DNA of 64,000 nucleotides from Pseudomonas iridis (GTDB lineage Bacteria; Pseudomonadota; Gammaproteobacteria; Pseudomonadales; Pseudomonadaceae). Within the stretch, counting starts at the first letter, position 1. Each line of letters starts with the position of its first letter. The notes beneath the pieces are model-generated. The model made no database searches. It had not been told where the DNA came from and worked only from the letters and a program-made list of their open reading frames with translations. Shown here in pieces: positions 50,174 to 59,100 of the stretch. The stretch spans positions 1 through 64,000 of the forward strand of contig NZ_JACXXO010000011.1 in the NCBI RefSeq assembly GCF_017980685.1. The letters are read 5' to 3'. The position numbers and the translations under genes are program-made.

Positions 50174-51079
50174 ATGGCAATCCTAAAACTTTATCAGCCC
50201 CTTGATATGAATACCCTTCAAGCGTGGGACGGCACCTTTCCGATCGTTGAAGCCGACCATATACAATCCACTGACGGGCTAAGAACTCAAGACTACTTCG
50301 GTTCGTTTCAATTCACTGATGGCGAAATGTCGGGGGGCGTACTGACCGCCACGACCGCTTATGAGAATGGCGCGTCTTACGAAGTAACCGGTTTGAATCT
50401 CGACGCAAGGGTTATGGCCGAATACATTGGAAACTTCGACATCAATGGAGCCATGGCTGAAATACTCAAAGGCGACGACACCCTCATCGGCTCTGCTGGA
50501 AACGATGTGCTCAAAGGCGGCGGTGGTAATAATGGGTTCGATGGCGGTACCGGCATAGACACAGTGTTTTACGGCGGTGGTAAACATGATGTCTCGATTC
50601 CGTCCAGCGGGAGTACCTACACCGTCAGTCATGACGGCGGCATCGACACTTTGAACAATATCGAGCGTATCGACTTCGGCCCAGGCTCTGTTTTGGCGCT
50701 GGATGTAAAGGCTGGCGAAAACGCAGGTTCGGCCTACCGCCTGTATCAGGCAGCGTTCGATCGCAAACCTGATATCAGTGGGCTGAAGTACTGGATCAAA
50801 GAGCTGGACACTAGCGCCAGCCTTCAACAAATTGCTAAAGGCTTTGTCGACAGCGCCGAATTCATGACGCTCAATCCCAGTAAAGATGTCACCTCAATCA
50901 TCAACAACTTGTACCAGCACGTGCTGCACCGCAACGCCGACGAAGCGGGCGAGCAGTATTGGAAAAGTGCCATGGCCGAAGGCATGAGCACGCCAGAGGT
51001 ACTGGTTTCGTTTTCCGAGAGCCAGGAAAACATCAGCAATACCGCTGCGGCACTCAACAGCGGCCTTTGGCTGGTCTGA
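50174..51079 (+). CDS. DUF4214 protein with one RTX-like repeat block
   Basis: Protein of 301 aa. Residues 1-95 are beta-rich and unknown; 100-130 contain calcium-binding RTX-like repeats (IGSAGNDVLKGGGGNNG); 185-300 are a DUF4214 domain (AGSAYRLYQAAFDRKPD, IINNLYQHVLHRNADEAG, LVSFSESQENI). DUF4214 occurs in secreted S-layer-like and adhesin proteins. No signal peptide and no type I secretion genes are near. GGAAGA before ATG 50174. Paralogue of the next gene. Confidence 0.75.
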   Translation: MAILKLYQPLDMNTLQAWDGTFPIVEADHIQSTDGLRTQDYFGSFQFTDGEMSGGVLTATTAYENGASYEVTGLNLDARVMAEYIGNFDINGAMAEILKGDDTLIGSAGNDVLKGGGGNNGFDGGTGIDTVFYGGGKHDVSIPSSGSTYTVSHDGGIDTLNNIERIDFGPGSVLALDVKAGENAGSAYRLYQAAFDRKPDISGLKYWIKELDTSASLQQIAKGFVDSAEFMTLNPSKDVTSIINNLYQHVLHRNADEAGEQYWKSAMAEGMSTPEVLVSFSESQENISNTAAALNSGLWLV

Positions 51080-51123
51080 CACCTCAATGCATTTTTTTCT
51101 CTATTTGAGAATATGGAGTTCTC

Positions 51124-52008
51124 TTGGCAAGCGTTATCTATAATCAGCCGTTCACCAACTTTGATCCGAACAAAGCCGCCAATGTCGGCCTAACAGGTTC
51201 GGTCACGGACGCTACCAGCACTCACATTGGCATACGTGATGGCTCTTACTCCGTCGATATGAAAGGCATATTCATATACAGCGGTACCAAACTGATGGGG
51301 CGCGTCTCTGAGATATCGTATTCCAAAGACGGCTCGACTTACATGACCGCATCTGAATTGGGTTACAACCTGTCTGGCTCGGTTCCAGCGTCCTTCTATG
51401 AAGGCGATGACAAATATCTCGGTTCCAGCGGCAACGACCTATTCAACGCCTGGTTGGGCAATGACAAGTACGACGGTGGTGCTGGCACCGACACCGTTTA
51501 CTACAGCGCGTCCAAGAGCGACTTTACCGTCAAGGCCAGCGGCAATGGTCTGATTCTGGACGGCCTGGGTAAGACTGACTCGCTAGTCAACATCGAACGC
51601 GTCAAGTTCGACGACGGCACCTTGGCGGTGGATATCAATGTTGGCCAGAACGCTGGTTCTGGATATCGCTTGTACCAAGCGGCGTTTGATCGCAAGCCTG
51701 ACAATTACGGGCTCAAATACTGGATCAATGATCTGGACAATGGCCGCAGCCTGCAGCAAGTAGCAAAGGGGTTTGTCGACAGCGCTGAGTTCAAGGCCCT
51801 GAATCCGGGTCAGGACCAGAACTCTTTAATCAACAACTTCTACCAGCACGTGTTGCATCGCGACGCCGATGCTGGTGGCCTGCAGTATTGGAATGGCAAA
51901 ATGAGCGGTGGCATGACTGCAGCTGAAGTACTGGTGTCGTTCTCTGAAAGTCAGGAGAACATTGCTAACGTTGCACCGGACCTGAATAACGGCTTGTGGT
52001 TGATGTAG
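51124..52008 (+). CDS. DUF4214 protein, paralogue of the preceding gene
   Basis: Protein of 294 aa from TTG 51124 with GGAG upstream. The N-terminal 90 residues differ from the neighbour (ATSTHIGIRDGSYSVDMKG), then RTX-like GSSGNDLFNAWLGNDKYDGG (about 103-122) and a DUF4214 domain (about 180-294) clearly related to the first copy and ending LNNGLWLM against LNSGLWLV. A tandem duplication with a diverged or exchanged head. Confidence 0.75.
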   Translation: MASVIYNQPFTNFDPNKAANVGLTGSVTDATSTHIGIRDGSYSVDMKGIFIYSGTKLMGRVSEISYSKDGSTYMTASELGYNLSGSVPASFYEGDDKYLGSSGNDLFNAWLGNDKYDGGAGTDTVYYSASKSDFTVKASGNGLILDGLGKTDSLVNIERVKFDDGTLAVDINVGQNAGSGYRLYQAAFDRKPDNYGLKYWINDLDNGRSLQQVAKGFVDSAEFKALNPGQDQNSLINNFYQHVLHRDADAGGLQYWNGKMSGGMTAAEVLVSFSESQENIANVAPDLNNGLWLM

Positions 52009-52114
52009 CGCATAGGGCCTAGTCTGCTGGCTATAACGCACCCGGACTTATGTCGCAATTCCTTACTGCGTTGCCTGGGGCTGTCAGAAAGATGCGAGGC
52101 GGTAAGGGGCGTGA

Positions 52115-52225
52115 TGGATTGGATCGCCCTTTGCCAGCCTGGCTTTTCTGGGTCGGCGTCAGGATAGGCGGCGCCAAGCAGTACACCGCAACCCCGACAA
52201 CTTCGGGGTTTTTTACGTCTGGAGA
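52115..52225 (+). repeat. Leader repeat, copy 2, before the endolysin gene
   Basis: Similar to 49138-49230. It ends in the hairpin AACCCCGA/TCGGGGTT (52190-52210) with six T residues and CGTCTGGAGA (52216-52225), which contains the ribosome binding site of the endolysin gene. Confidence 0.65.
52190..52214 (+). terminator. Terminator-like hairpin in the endolysin leader
   Basis: AACCCCGA (52190-52197) pairs with TCGGGGTT (52203-52210), followed by TTTT. It sits only 18 bp before the endolysin start, so passing it would be needed for expression unless transcription starts after it. Confidence 0.65.
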
Positions 52226-52232
52226 TCAATAA

Positions 52233-52838
52233 ATGCCCATCACCGAGCAGCAGCTGCTGCAGATTCTCCCGAACGCCGGCCGCCAAGCCGGCGTTTTTGT
52301 TCCTGTGCTGAACACGGCCATGGGCAAATACGGAATTGTCACTCGCCTGCGCATTGCCGCTTTCATTGCCCAGATCGGCCATGAGTCTGGCCAGCTGACG
52401 CGCCTGGTGGAAAACCTGAACTACAGCGCTGAGGGCCTGATGAAGACTTGGCCAAGCCGGTTCGACCTGGTGCGAGCAACGGCAGCAGCCCGCAAGCCCG
52501 AGCAGATCGCCAACATCGTGTATGCCGGTCGCATGGGCAACACCGAGCCGGGTGATGGCTGGAAATATCGAGGTCGTGGTTTGTTCCAGGTGACCGGCAA
52601 GACGAACTATGCAGCGTGTGGCGATGCCCTGGGCCTGGACTTGGTCAATCGGCCGGAGTTGCTGGAGCAGACTCAATACGCCGCCCTGTCGGCCGCATGG
52701 TTCTGGTCGGTGAATGGCTTGAATACCCTGGCCGATGCCGGCGACCTGGCCAAAATTACCCGCCGCATCAATGGCGGGCTCAATGGTCAGGCCGACCGCC
52801 AGGGGCTGTACGACAAGGCGCTGAAGGTGCTGGCATGA
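52233..52838 (+). CDS. Glycoside hydrolase family 19 endolysin
   Basis: Protein of 201 aa. Chitinase-like GH19 domain with catalytic Glu51 (QIGHESGQ) and Glu60 (LVENLNYS), WKYRGRGLFQVTGKTNY and a C-terminal TRRINGGLNG. It cleaves peptidoglycan at phage lysis. No signal peptide, so a holin is needed, and none is identified with certainty nearby. Overlaps Rz by 4 bases. Confidence 0.92.
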   Translation: MPITEQQLLQILPNAGRQAGVFVPVLNTAMGKYGIVTRLRIAAFIAQIGHESGQLTRLVENLNYSAEGLMKTWPSRFDLVRATAAARKPEQIANIVYAGRMGNTEPGDGWKYRGRGLFQVTGKTNYAACGDALGLDLVNRPELLEQTQYAALSAAWFWSVNGLNTLADAGDLAKITRRINGGLNGQADRQGLYDKALKVLA

Positions 52839-53338
52839 CGCCCGGTCAAGTCCTGGCCGCTATCCTGCTGGCGCTCGCCATCGGATTTGGCGGTGCCTGG
52901 CAGGTGCAGGACTGGCGCATGGGCGAGCGACTGGCCGTGCAGGACGGCTTGCACCAGTCGGACCTGACAGCTATCGGCAATGCCGCTTCCGCCCAGACCC
53001 GTATCGAGCAGGACAAGCGCCTGGGCCTAGAAGGCCGTCTTCAATCTATAGACGAAGCGCATTTCAAGGAATTTAGTGATGCACAGAAAAATATTTCAAG
53101 GCTGCGTGATCGCCTGGCTACTTCTGATCTGCGGCTGTCAGTCCTCCTTGCCGCGGATTCAGCCAGTGGCTGCGACGTGCCTGCCGCCCCCGGCGCCGCC
53201 AGCGTGGTTCATGCAGCCCGTCGAGCCCAGCTTGACCCAGCGCATGCTCAACGAATTATCGCCATCACCGACACCGGCGACCAAGGACTGATCGCGTTGC
53301 GGGCGTGCCAGGCTTACGTCAGGGCTTTGGCCCCCTGA
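52835..53338 (+). CDS. Inner-membrane spanin (Rz-like)
   Basis: Protein of 167 aa with an N-terminal membrane helix (VLAAILLALAIGFGGAW) and a periplasmic coiled coil (DKRLGLEGRLQSIDEAHFKEF..., DAQKNISRLRDRLATSDLR). Together with the nested lipoprotein Rz1 it disrupts the outer membrane during lysis. ATG overlaps the endolysin stop. Confidence 0.88.
   Translation: MTPGQVLAAILLALAIGFGGAWQVQDWRMGERLAVQDGLHQSDLTAIGNAASAQTRIEQDKRLGLEGRLQSIDEAHFKEFSDAQKNISRLRDRLATSDLRLSVLLAADSASGCDVPAAPGAASVVHAARRAQLDPAHAQRIIAITDTGDQGLIALRACQAYVRALAP
53079..53291 (+). CDS. Outer-membrane spanin lipoprotein (Rz1-like), nested in Rz
   Basis: Protein of 70 aa entirely inside the Rz gene in another frame. Signal WLLLICGC with lipidated Cys, then a short proline-rich mature part (LPPPAPPAWFMQPVEP). 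This is the classic embedded Rz1 arrangement. ATG 53079 is preceded by a GTG one codon earlier that could also serve. Confidence 0.85.
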   Translation: MHRKIFQGCVIAWLLLICGCQSSLPRIQPVAATCLPPPAPPAWFMQPVEPSLTQRMLNELSPSPTPATKD

Positions 53339-53675
53339 GTACGGTCAGTTCCAGCAGCAACCGCTGATTCTCCCTGAGCAGGTGGTCGCGCTGCTCGGTA
53401 ACCAGATCGATAGGGCGAAAGCTCAAGTTGTCAGGTTCCCGATCCCCCATGGCTGCCATGCGCTCAAGTGCTTTCGCGAGCGCCGCCTCTGCTGCTGCCT
53501 TGCCGGTAGCGAGCAGGTCATTCATCTGCACCAGTCCGGCGATATTCTTTCGCGCCTTGTTCAGCTGCGCCTGTGTTCCGCTGAGTTCGTCCTCAAGCAG
53601 AGCGCATTGATGTTTGTACATTTCCAGAGGCGTAGGGCAGCCAAGCCACGCCGAGGTGTCTTCGTCGATGTTCAT
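53319..53675 (-). CDS. SOS-controlled coiled-coil protein
   Basis: Protein of 118 aa starting MNIDEDTSAWLGCPTPLEMY. Most of the rest is coiled coil (CALLEDELSGTQAQLNKARK, ATGKAAAEAALAKALERM, TEQRDHLLRENQRLLLEL). It overlaps the Rz end by 20 bases in convergent orientation. A LexA-type box lies 19 bp before the start. This position at the prophage right end suggests an accessory gene expressed on DNA damage. No family recognised. Confidence 0.65.
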   Translation of the reverse strand: MNIDEDTSAWLGCPTPLEMYKHQCALLEDELSGTQAQLNKARKNIAGLVQMNDLLATGKAAAEAALAKALERMAAMGDREPDNLSFRPIDLVTEQRDHLLRENQRLLLELTVLRGPKP

Positions 53676-53693
53676 GGTGGGGAAACTCAAATA

Positions 53694-53709
53694 CTGTATG
53701 TGCGTACAG
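53694..53709. promoter_or_regulatory. LexA-type SOS box at the right end
   Basis: CTGTATGTGCGTACAG fits CTGT-N8-ACAG and lies just upstream of the leftward coiled-coil gene. Confidence 0.7.
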
Positions 53710-53866
53710 TAATCGAGTGCTTGCAGATTTGGGAGTGGTGTTCGTCGGCAGGACGCCGGGGAGGGTTTGGAGCTCGTACCACTTTTCGTACCAATCAATG
53801 TTCCCTTGAGGGACTCTCCGGGGTCTCAGAAGGCGCTGAAACCCCTTGCCTAGCGCCTTTGGAATA

Positions 53867-53886
53867 CGCCAGCTAATCCACACATA
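53867..53886. repeat. attR, prophage right attachment site
   Basis: CGCCAGCTAATCCACACATA, the second copy of the attL sequence. On the minus strand it reads ATG TGT GGA TTA GCT GGC, the native first codons of asnO, preceded by AAGGA, but then runs into prophage DNA and stops after 11 codons (MCGLAGVFQRR). Confidence 0.85.
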
Positions 53887-54108
53887 AAATCCTTACCGGT
53901 TTTTCCGTTGGGGAGGGGGTCAAACGCTACCTCGCCAAAGGGCGGGTACTCAGAAACTGACCCGCCCCGGTATGTGGAGTTTTAGAACGATAAGTTATAA
54001 GCATACCGGTGAGACAAATGGCTGCCATCTTTCGAGCGCTGAAGCATGTGTCATCCAGCTCTGGTCATGGTTTGTTTTGACGAGTCGCCCGACCTGTACG
54101 GTGGAAGC

Positions 54109-55884
54109 TTATTTAGCCAATTCCCAGCCTCGGTACATGACGTACGGGCGATAAGCGCTTTTATTGAAGGGGTGGACGACTCGCCAATCCAGGAGGCTTG
54201 GCTTCACTTCATAGGCGCTGTCCTTGATCCAGATAAAGTACCTGCTGTTGAAGAGCAGGATCTGCGCACCGTCTTCATAAGGTTGCCCTGAAATCTTCAG
54301 TCGGCTTGCCACAACGTCTCGTTGCTGGTACCCGGCGAGATCGCGTTTCCATAGAAAAAGGCGTTTGTTTTCACGATTGCCTACCAGCTCGAACGCGTTG
54401 AAGTAATCCGGTAACCGGGTTTGAGCATCGGAGTTTTCTTCGTCTTCGGCAGCAGAGGACGTGGGCTGCTGATTTCGCAGCTCCTTCAGCTCCAGCAGTT
54501 GCAGCAATCCCTTCTTTTTTTCTTCAACTGTCCAGTCTTCTACCCCGGTAAACAATTCGCTCAGCAGAGCATCCACAGGGGATGACCGCAGGCGCATGCG
54601 GAAGGAATAAGTGAGTTGTTCGGACACCGGCGGGCGTGGGTGCAAATGACTATTTGCACGACGATTGGCATGGTTTGGCAGATTGACTTCATTGACGGGC
54701 ACGGCAATTCGTTTGGTATCGGCAATAAATGTATTCAGGTTCAGGGTGGAAATATGGGCGAACAGGTTTTCGGCTTTCAACTTTGTCAAGGATACATATT
54801 CCCTGCCGGACAAATCGATGGTCGCTACGCTCCGTTCTTTCCTGTCAACTGTACCGGTATTCTTTGCTTTCTGTAATGCCTTTAGTTCAGCCAGGCAGGC
54901 CGCTTGGTCGACAAGGTTCATCTGGGATGCTAAAAATTTTGGCAGAGGTGTGTCGTTTTGCAGTAGATGTTCAAACTTCTCACGAAAATCATCCGGGCTG
55001 TTGTACACATAAAAGCCCGGTCCCCTGTCATTGGGTACATATAATATGTACTGGTTTTTCGTCGGGTCGTCTTTGCTCACTATCAGCATGACCGTGTTGG
55101 TGTCGTACTTGCCAAAAAGTTGAACGCTGTAAAACAGGATGCGTTCTTTTTCTGGGACGCTACCATTGGCAATGTCGACTTTTTTATCTGTCAGGTTCTT
55201 TAGCGTCGACCAGGTTTCTTCATCGATATCCTTGCTGAAGAATTTGGTGTATGCCGCCAGTTTCATGTTGAGCATGGCCAGTTGCACGGCATCTGCTCGG
55301 GCTTGCGCAGTATTGAATTTTTCCTCGATCATTTTCTGGTATTCGTTGCCTAGATCAAGGCTGCGGCTCAGCGCAGAAAATTCCTGGGCGGTGATTTTCT
55401 CCTTGGGAATTTCGTCATCAGGCGCGTCGTGAGGATTGAACACGATTTCGCTGTCGCTTGAGTAGTAATCGGCGGCGGCTTCGGTGTCCGTGAAGTTCAA
55501 CATGGCAGCCTGCAGCAGGGTAATGCTGTAATCCGCATCATCGCTGGAAGTTTTGGGCTTGAGCTTGATTTTGTGTCTGGCCGTGACCCAGGAAGGGTAT
55601 TTGGTTCGCATCATCATATTGAGCTTTCGCTTGCAGAAGATGCTGGGTGTCTCGAGTGTTGAAAGTGATTGGTCGACAGCGTTCTGAAGAATAAACGCCT
55701 CTTCCAGCGCCGCACGATATTCATCAATCTTGCTTTTGTGCGAAGGTTCAAAGTTTCCCAGAGATGTGGACAGGAAGTTTTCTACAGGCGTTTTCTTGTC
55801 CTGATCCGTGATTTTTTCTAAAGCGTTGTTGACGGCTTCAGCGGCGTGATCGTTATTTGTCGAGTTGTCTGTCAGTGATGTCAT
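54109..55884 (-). CDS. Standalone DUF6543-type toxin-module protein
   Basis: Protein of 591 aa, cytoplasmic-looking, no signal peptide. It is related along its length to residues 1 to about 585 of the divergent 1610-aa protein: SITLLQAAMLNFTDTEAAADYY against TQTLLQAAMQNFTKDEETDDY, SLDLGNEYQKMIEEKFN against ELDLGKRYQEHFQKVFG, FTGVEDWTVEEKKKGLLQLL against YEGVEDWQRGDHQAALAHLL, and the end YRPYVMYRGWEL against YSPVLEQHLEGGWRL. It has no leucine-rich repeats or ligase domain. AT-rich. Could be a truncated effector, a decoy or a separate toxin. Confidence 0.75.
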   Translation of the reverse strand: MTSLTDNSTNNDHAAEAVNNALEKITDQDKKTPVENFLSTSLGNFEPSHKSKIDEYRAALEEAFILQNAVDQSLSTLETPSIFCKRKLNMMMRTKYPSWVTARHKIKLKPKTSSDDADYSITLLQAAMLNFTDTEAAADYYSSDSEIVFNPHDAPDDEIPKEKITAQEFSALSRSLDLGNEYQKMIEEKFNTAQARADAVQLAMLNMKLAAYTKFFSKDIDEETWSTLKNLTDKKVDIANGSVPEKERILFYSVQLFGKYDTNTVMLIVSKDDPTKNQYILYVPNDRGPGFYVYNSPDDFREKFEHLLQNDTPLPKFLASQMNLVDQAACLAELKALQKAKNTGTVDRKERSVATIDLSGREYVSLTKLKAENLFAHISTLNLNTFIADTKRIAVPVNEVNLPNHANRRANSHLHPRPPVSEQLTYSFRMRLRSSPVDALLSELFTGVEDWTVEEKKKGLLQLLELKELRNQQPTSSAAEDEENSDAQTRLPDYFNAFELVGNRENKRLFLWKRDLAGYQQRDVVASRLKISGQPYEDGAQILLFNSRYFIWIKDSAYEVKPSLLDWRVVHPFNKSAYRPYVMYRGWELAK

Positions 55885-56135
55885 GTAAGAAAGCTCATCT
55901 ATTGGGTGTGGAGCTAGCCTACGGATGTTTCATGGATAAATATAACTTCAATATTGAATGGTTTTAGGGTGTGTTTGTGCAAGACTTTGAAAGCTTGATA
56001 TAGATATGTAGTGCACGATTGTTGTCGTTGTGTGCTGCATATGATTTATCTGCAATATATCGTTGTTGTCGGGTTGTAATTTTGTTTCAAGTCGATAGGT
56101 TTATTGGCTCCAACCTGCAATAAAGGATTATTGCC
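55885..56135. promoter_or_regulatory. AT-rich divergent promoter region
   Basis: 251 bp, clearly more AT-rich than the chromosome around it, between the two divergent toxin-module genes. It presumably holds both promoters. AAAGGA lies before the 56136 start. No operator recognised. Confidence 0.4.
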
Positions 56136-59100
56136 ATGAAAACCGAAACGGAAAACTCCGGTCCGCAGCCGCCTGTTCTGAGCAATATTATGAATGTCTT
56201 GCTTGAAGCCACCGGCGATCTGGACAGCGCCGAAGCATTGCAAAAAAGCCTGCCTGACATTTTGCTCAAAGGCTCGGCCTCTACATTGATCGCTCTCGAT
56301 CAAACCGCCCGCGACCTTTACACCGTTCAGCTCAAAGTCGAAGAGGATTTGCGTCAGCTCAAACCCTTGCATGATTTCTGTATCAGCGAATTGACCAACG
56401 CACTGAGCAGCAGGTGGCCGGCGGTTTTTGATGTTGAAAAAGATCTGTTCAGCCTGCCGGGTTACGAATGCGGTTGCTCGCCGACATCGACCGACGAGGC
56501 GGGTATCGAAACTTACCCGCATATCACACAAACCTTGCTGCAAGCTGCGATGCAGAACTTCACCAAAGACGAGGAGACTGACGATTATCCTCCCGGCAGC
56601 CAGGTGCGTGTTGTGAGTTCACCCTCGGGGGTGGCCGGGTTGACGCCGGCGACATTTGCAAAATTCTGCCGTGAGCTGGATCTGGGTAAACGTTACCAAG
56701 AGCATTTTCAAAAGGTGTTCGGCCTCGTCGACAGCGCAGGCAAGGTGGTGGCAACCAGCCCGATGACCCGCGACATCGCTACGATGAAAAAACACCTGTT
56801 GCAAATGGACACGCATCTGGCCGGGCTCAAGCAGCACATCACATCGGCAGGCCTGCAAACGGTGCAAAGGCTGATTACCGCTGACGGCGTGATATCCACG
56901 AAAACCCTGCGTTACAAGAACCGTCCACTGATCATGCAAGGCATCGAGATACTCGACAGTTGCATCTGGGGCGTCGTGGTGTTTTCCGAGCGTTCGTTCG
57001 AGTTGTATCCGCACGAATGGTGCCTGGTGTACATGGCAAACGAGCCGGAGCGCCCGTTGTACGAGTACGCGAGTTTTACCGCGTTCAAGCAGTACCTCAC
57101 GCAAAAAATGAGCGAGAAAAGCTATCAGCAATACCTGGCCAACAGCCTTGACGAAGATGACAAGGCGGACTTTTCCAGGAAGTTTGCCAAGACCGCCGAT
57201 CTGGGGCACATCAGGCAGTTGACGATCAGCGTCCCGTTGTTTGAATTCATGGTGCAAAGCCACGTAGGCAAGTTGCAGATCGATGCGCGCAAGCTCGCCG
57301 TGCCGACGGCTGATATTGATGAAGACGTGCGCAAAAAACGCCTGCTCGATTATCTCGAACTGGGTGTGACGTTGGCGACGGTTGCGGGTTTGTTCGTTCC
57401 CGTTGTCGGGCAGTTGATGATGGGCGTTGCGGTCGGGCAATTGCTGGCGCAGGTGTACGAGGGGGTCGAGGACTGGCAACGTGGCGATCACCAGGCAGCG
57501 CTGGCGCACCTGCTCAGCGTCGCGGAAAACATTGCGTTGATGGGCGTCTTTGTCGGGGGGCAGAAAGTGTTGGGGACATTGGCAGGTAAATTACAGCGGG
57601 CCCACCCGGAGTTTTTCGGCCAGTTCACCGCCATTCTCGATCCGAAGGGGCAGCCGCGATTGTGGAAACCTGCTCTTGAGGCTTACGAACATCAACTGCC
57701 CGCAGGGTTCACGGTGGCGGAGGACGCCGTGGAGCTGTACCAGATTCGCGACAAAAGCGTTGGTCGTGTCGATAACCAGATCCTGTCCGGTGTTTTCGAC
57801 CCGGCCACGAAGCGCTGGCAACTCGAACACCCTGTACGCGCCCAGGCCTATTCCCCCGTGCTGGAGCAACACCTTGAGGGAGGCTGGCGACTCCCGGCTG
57901 AAGATCCCGAACAATGGAACAGCGCACCCTACACCCTCAAACGCATCGATCCACGGCTGAGTGAATTCGTCGATCAGGATCTGGACGTGATCCGGCGACT
58001 CGGCGGCTGCACCCATGACGAGTTGAACCGCGCCTATATCGATAATCTGGCGTTGTCCCCCCGGTTGCGAGACACCGTGGAACGCATGCGGATCGAGCGG
58101 CAACTGGATCAACTGATCCGCGAACTGGAGAACGGAGACACTCACTCCGGCCAGCCCTTGCCAGAACAACTGCACGACTTGCCGAAACTGCGCAGCTGGC
58201 CCACAGATCGTTACATCGAAGTCACCGATGCCGAAGGTGTTGTCAGCGCAACCTATCCGTCCAACGCTGCCCATGACGCTGCGCTGCGTTTGGTGGTCAG
58301 CCAGGCACAGCTGCAGGAAGGGCGGTTGCTTGAGACTGTGATCAAGGGGCTGCCCCCCAAAGAGGTCGAAACATTGCTCGGGGCCAAGGTCAGCGTCGGA
58401 CGCCAGCGAGAGGCACTGGCGCAGACGCTGGGGGCGAGTTTCAAGGCTGATCGTCGTGGGGTTTTCGACCGCATGTATCAACGCTACGACCAGAGTGACG
58501 CTGACGAAGTGAGGAAGTTGCGCAGCGTATTTGCAGAGATCCCGGCGCGTTATGCCCAACGTCTGATTGATCAGGCGTCGAGTGTCGACCGTGTACATTT
58601 GCGAACGACCGGGCGGGTGTCTCTGCGCTTGGGAAGAAAAGTCCGCAGTGGCATGGCCGCGGTGCGGGTAGATCGCGCGCTGAGCGGGTTCCATGTGCCG
58701 CATGTCGCCAATCCCGACAGTGAAAAACTGGCCATCCAGTTGTTGCCTCGATTGAGTGGCTGGGATGCGGGGCTGCGTCTGACGGTGCGTGACAGGAGAT
58801 TGACCGGGCCGGTTCTGGAAGCGATCGGCGATGAGTCGGCGCCCCTCTTGAACACGTGCACGCTGGTCAAGTCCAGCGCGGGCTATGAAGCGTTCGCCGG
58901 CGACGGTGAATCCCTCGGCCGTGTGGCGACAGGCCCTGACAGCCTCTATGCCGCTATCCTCAAGGCACTGCCACCGCGCCAGCGCCTCGCCGCCGGTTTT
59001 CCTGATCCTGTAGCCGCCGACAGTGCGCGGCTGCGTGCAAAACTGCTCGATGTCGGGCTGGATGACCGTGAGACCTGCGCGCAGATATTGGCCGACGGCA

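Larger units (their letters stand above)
28961..53886. mobile_element. Lambdoid prophage remnant inserted in asnO
   Basis: Bounded by 20-bp att copies at 28961-28980 and 53867-53886. It contains integrase, excisionase, an early/recombination operon, CI and Cro regulators, replication and nin-like genes, and lysis genes. No terminase, portal, capsid, protease, tape-measure or tail gene was found, so it cannot make virions on its own. Two LexA-type boxes and the S24 repressor suggest it is still SOS-responsive. Confidence 0.9.
53676..54108. other. Prophage right end and former asnO leader
   Basis: No supported gene. It holds the LexA-type box (53694-53709), attR (53867-53886), the native asnO ribosome binding site and upstream region (53887 onward), and a GGGCGGGT/ACCCGCCC dyad at 53940-53967. 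Confidence 0.6.

Noticed and set aside
53593..53883. 96-codon minus-strand frame starting near attR
   Set aside because: It begins by chance next to attR, overlaps the better supported coiled-coil gene, and lacks a ribosome binding site; the real att-side frame is the 11-codon MCGLAGVFQRR.
53940..53967. GGGCGGGT/ACCCGCCC dyad as a terminator
   Set aside because: No T run follows on either strand, so it was left as an unexplained dyad in the former asnO leader.
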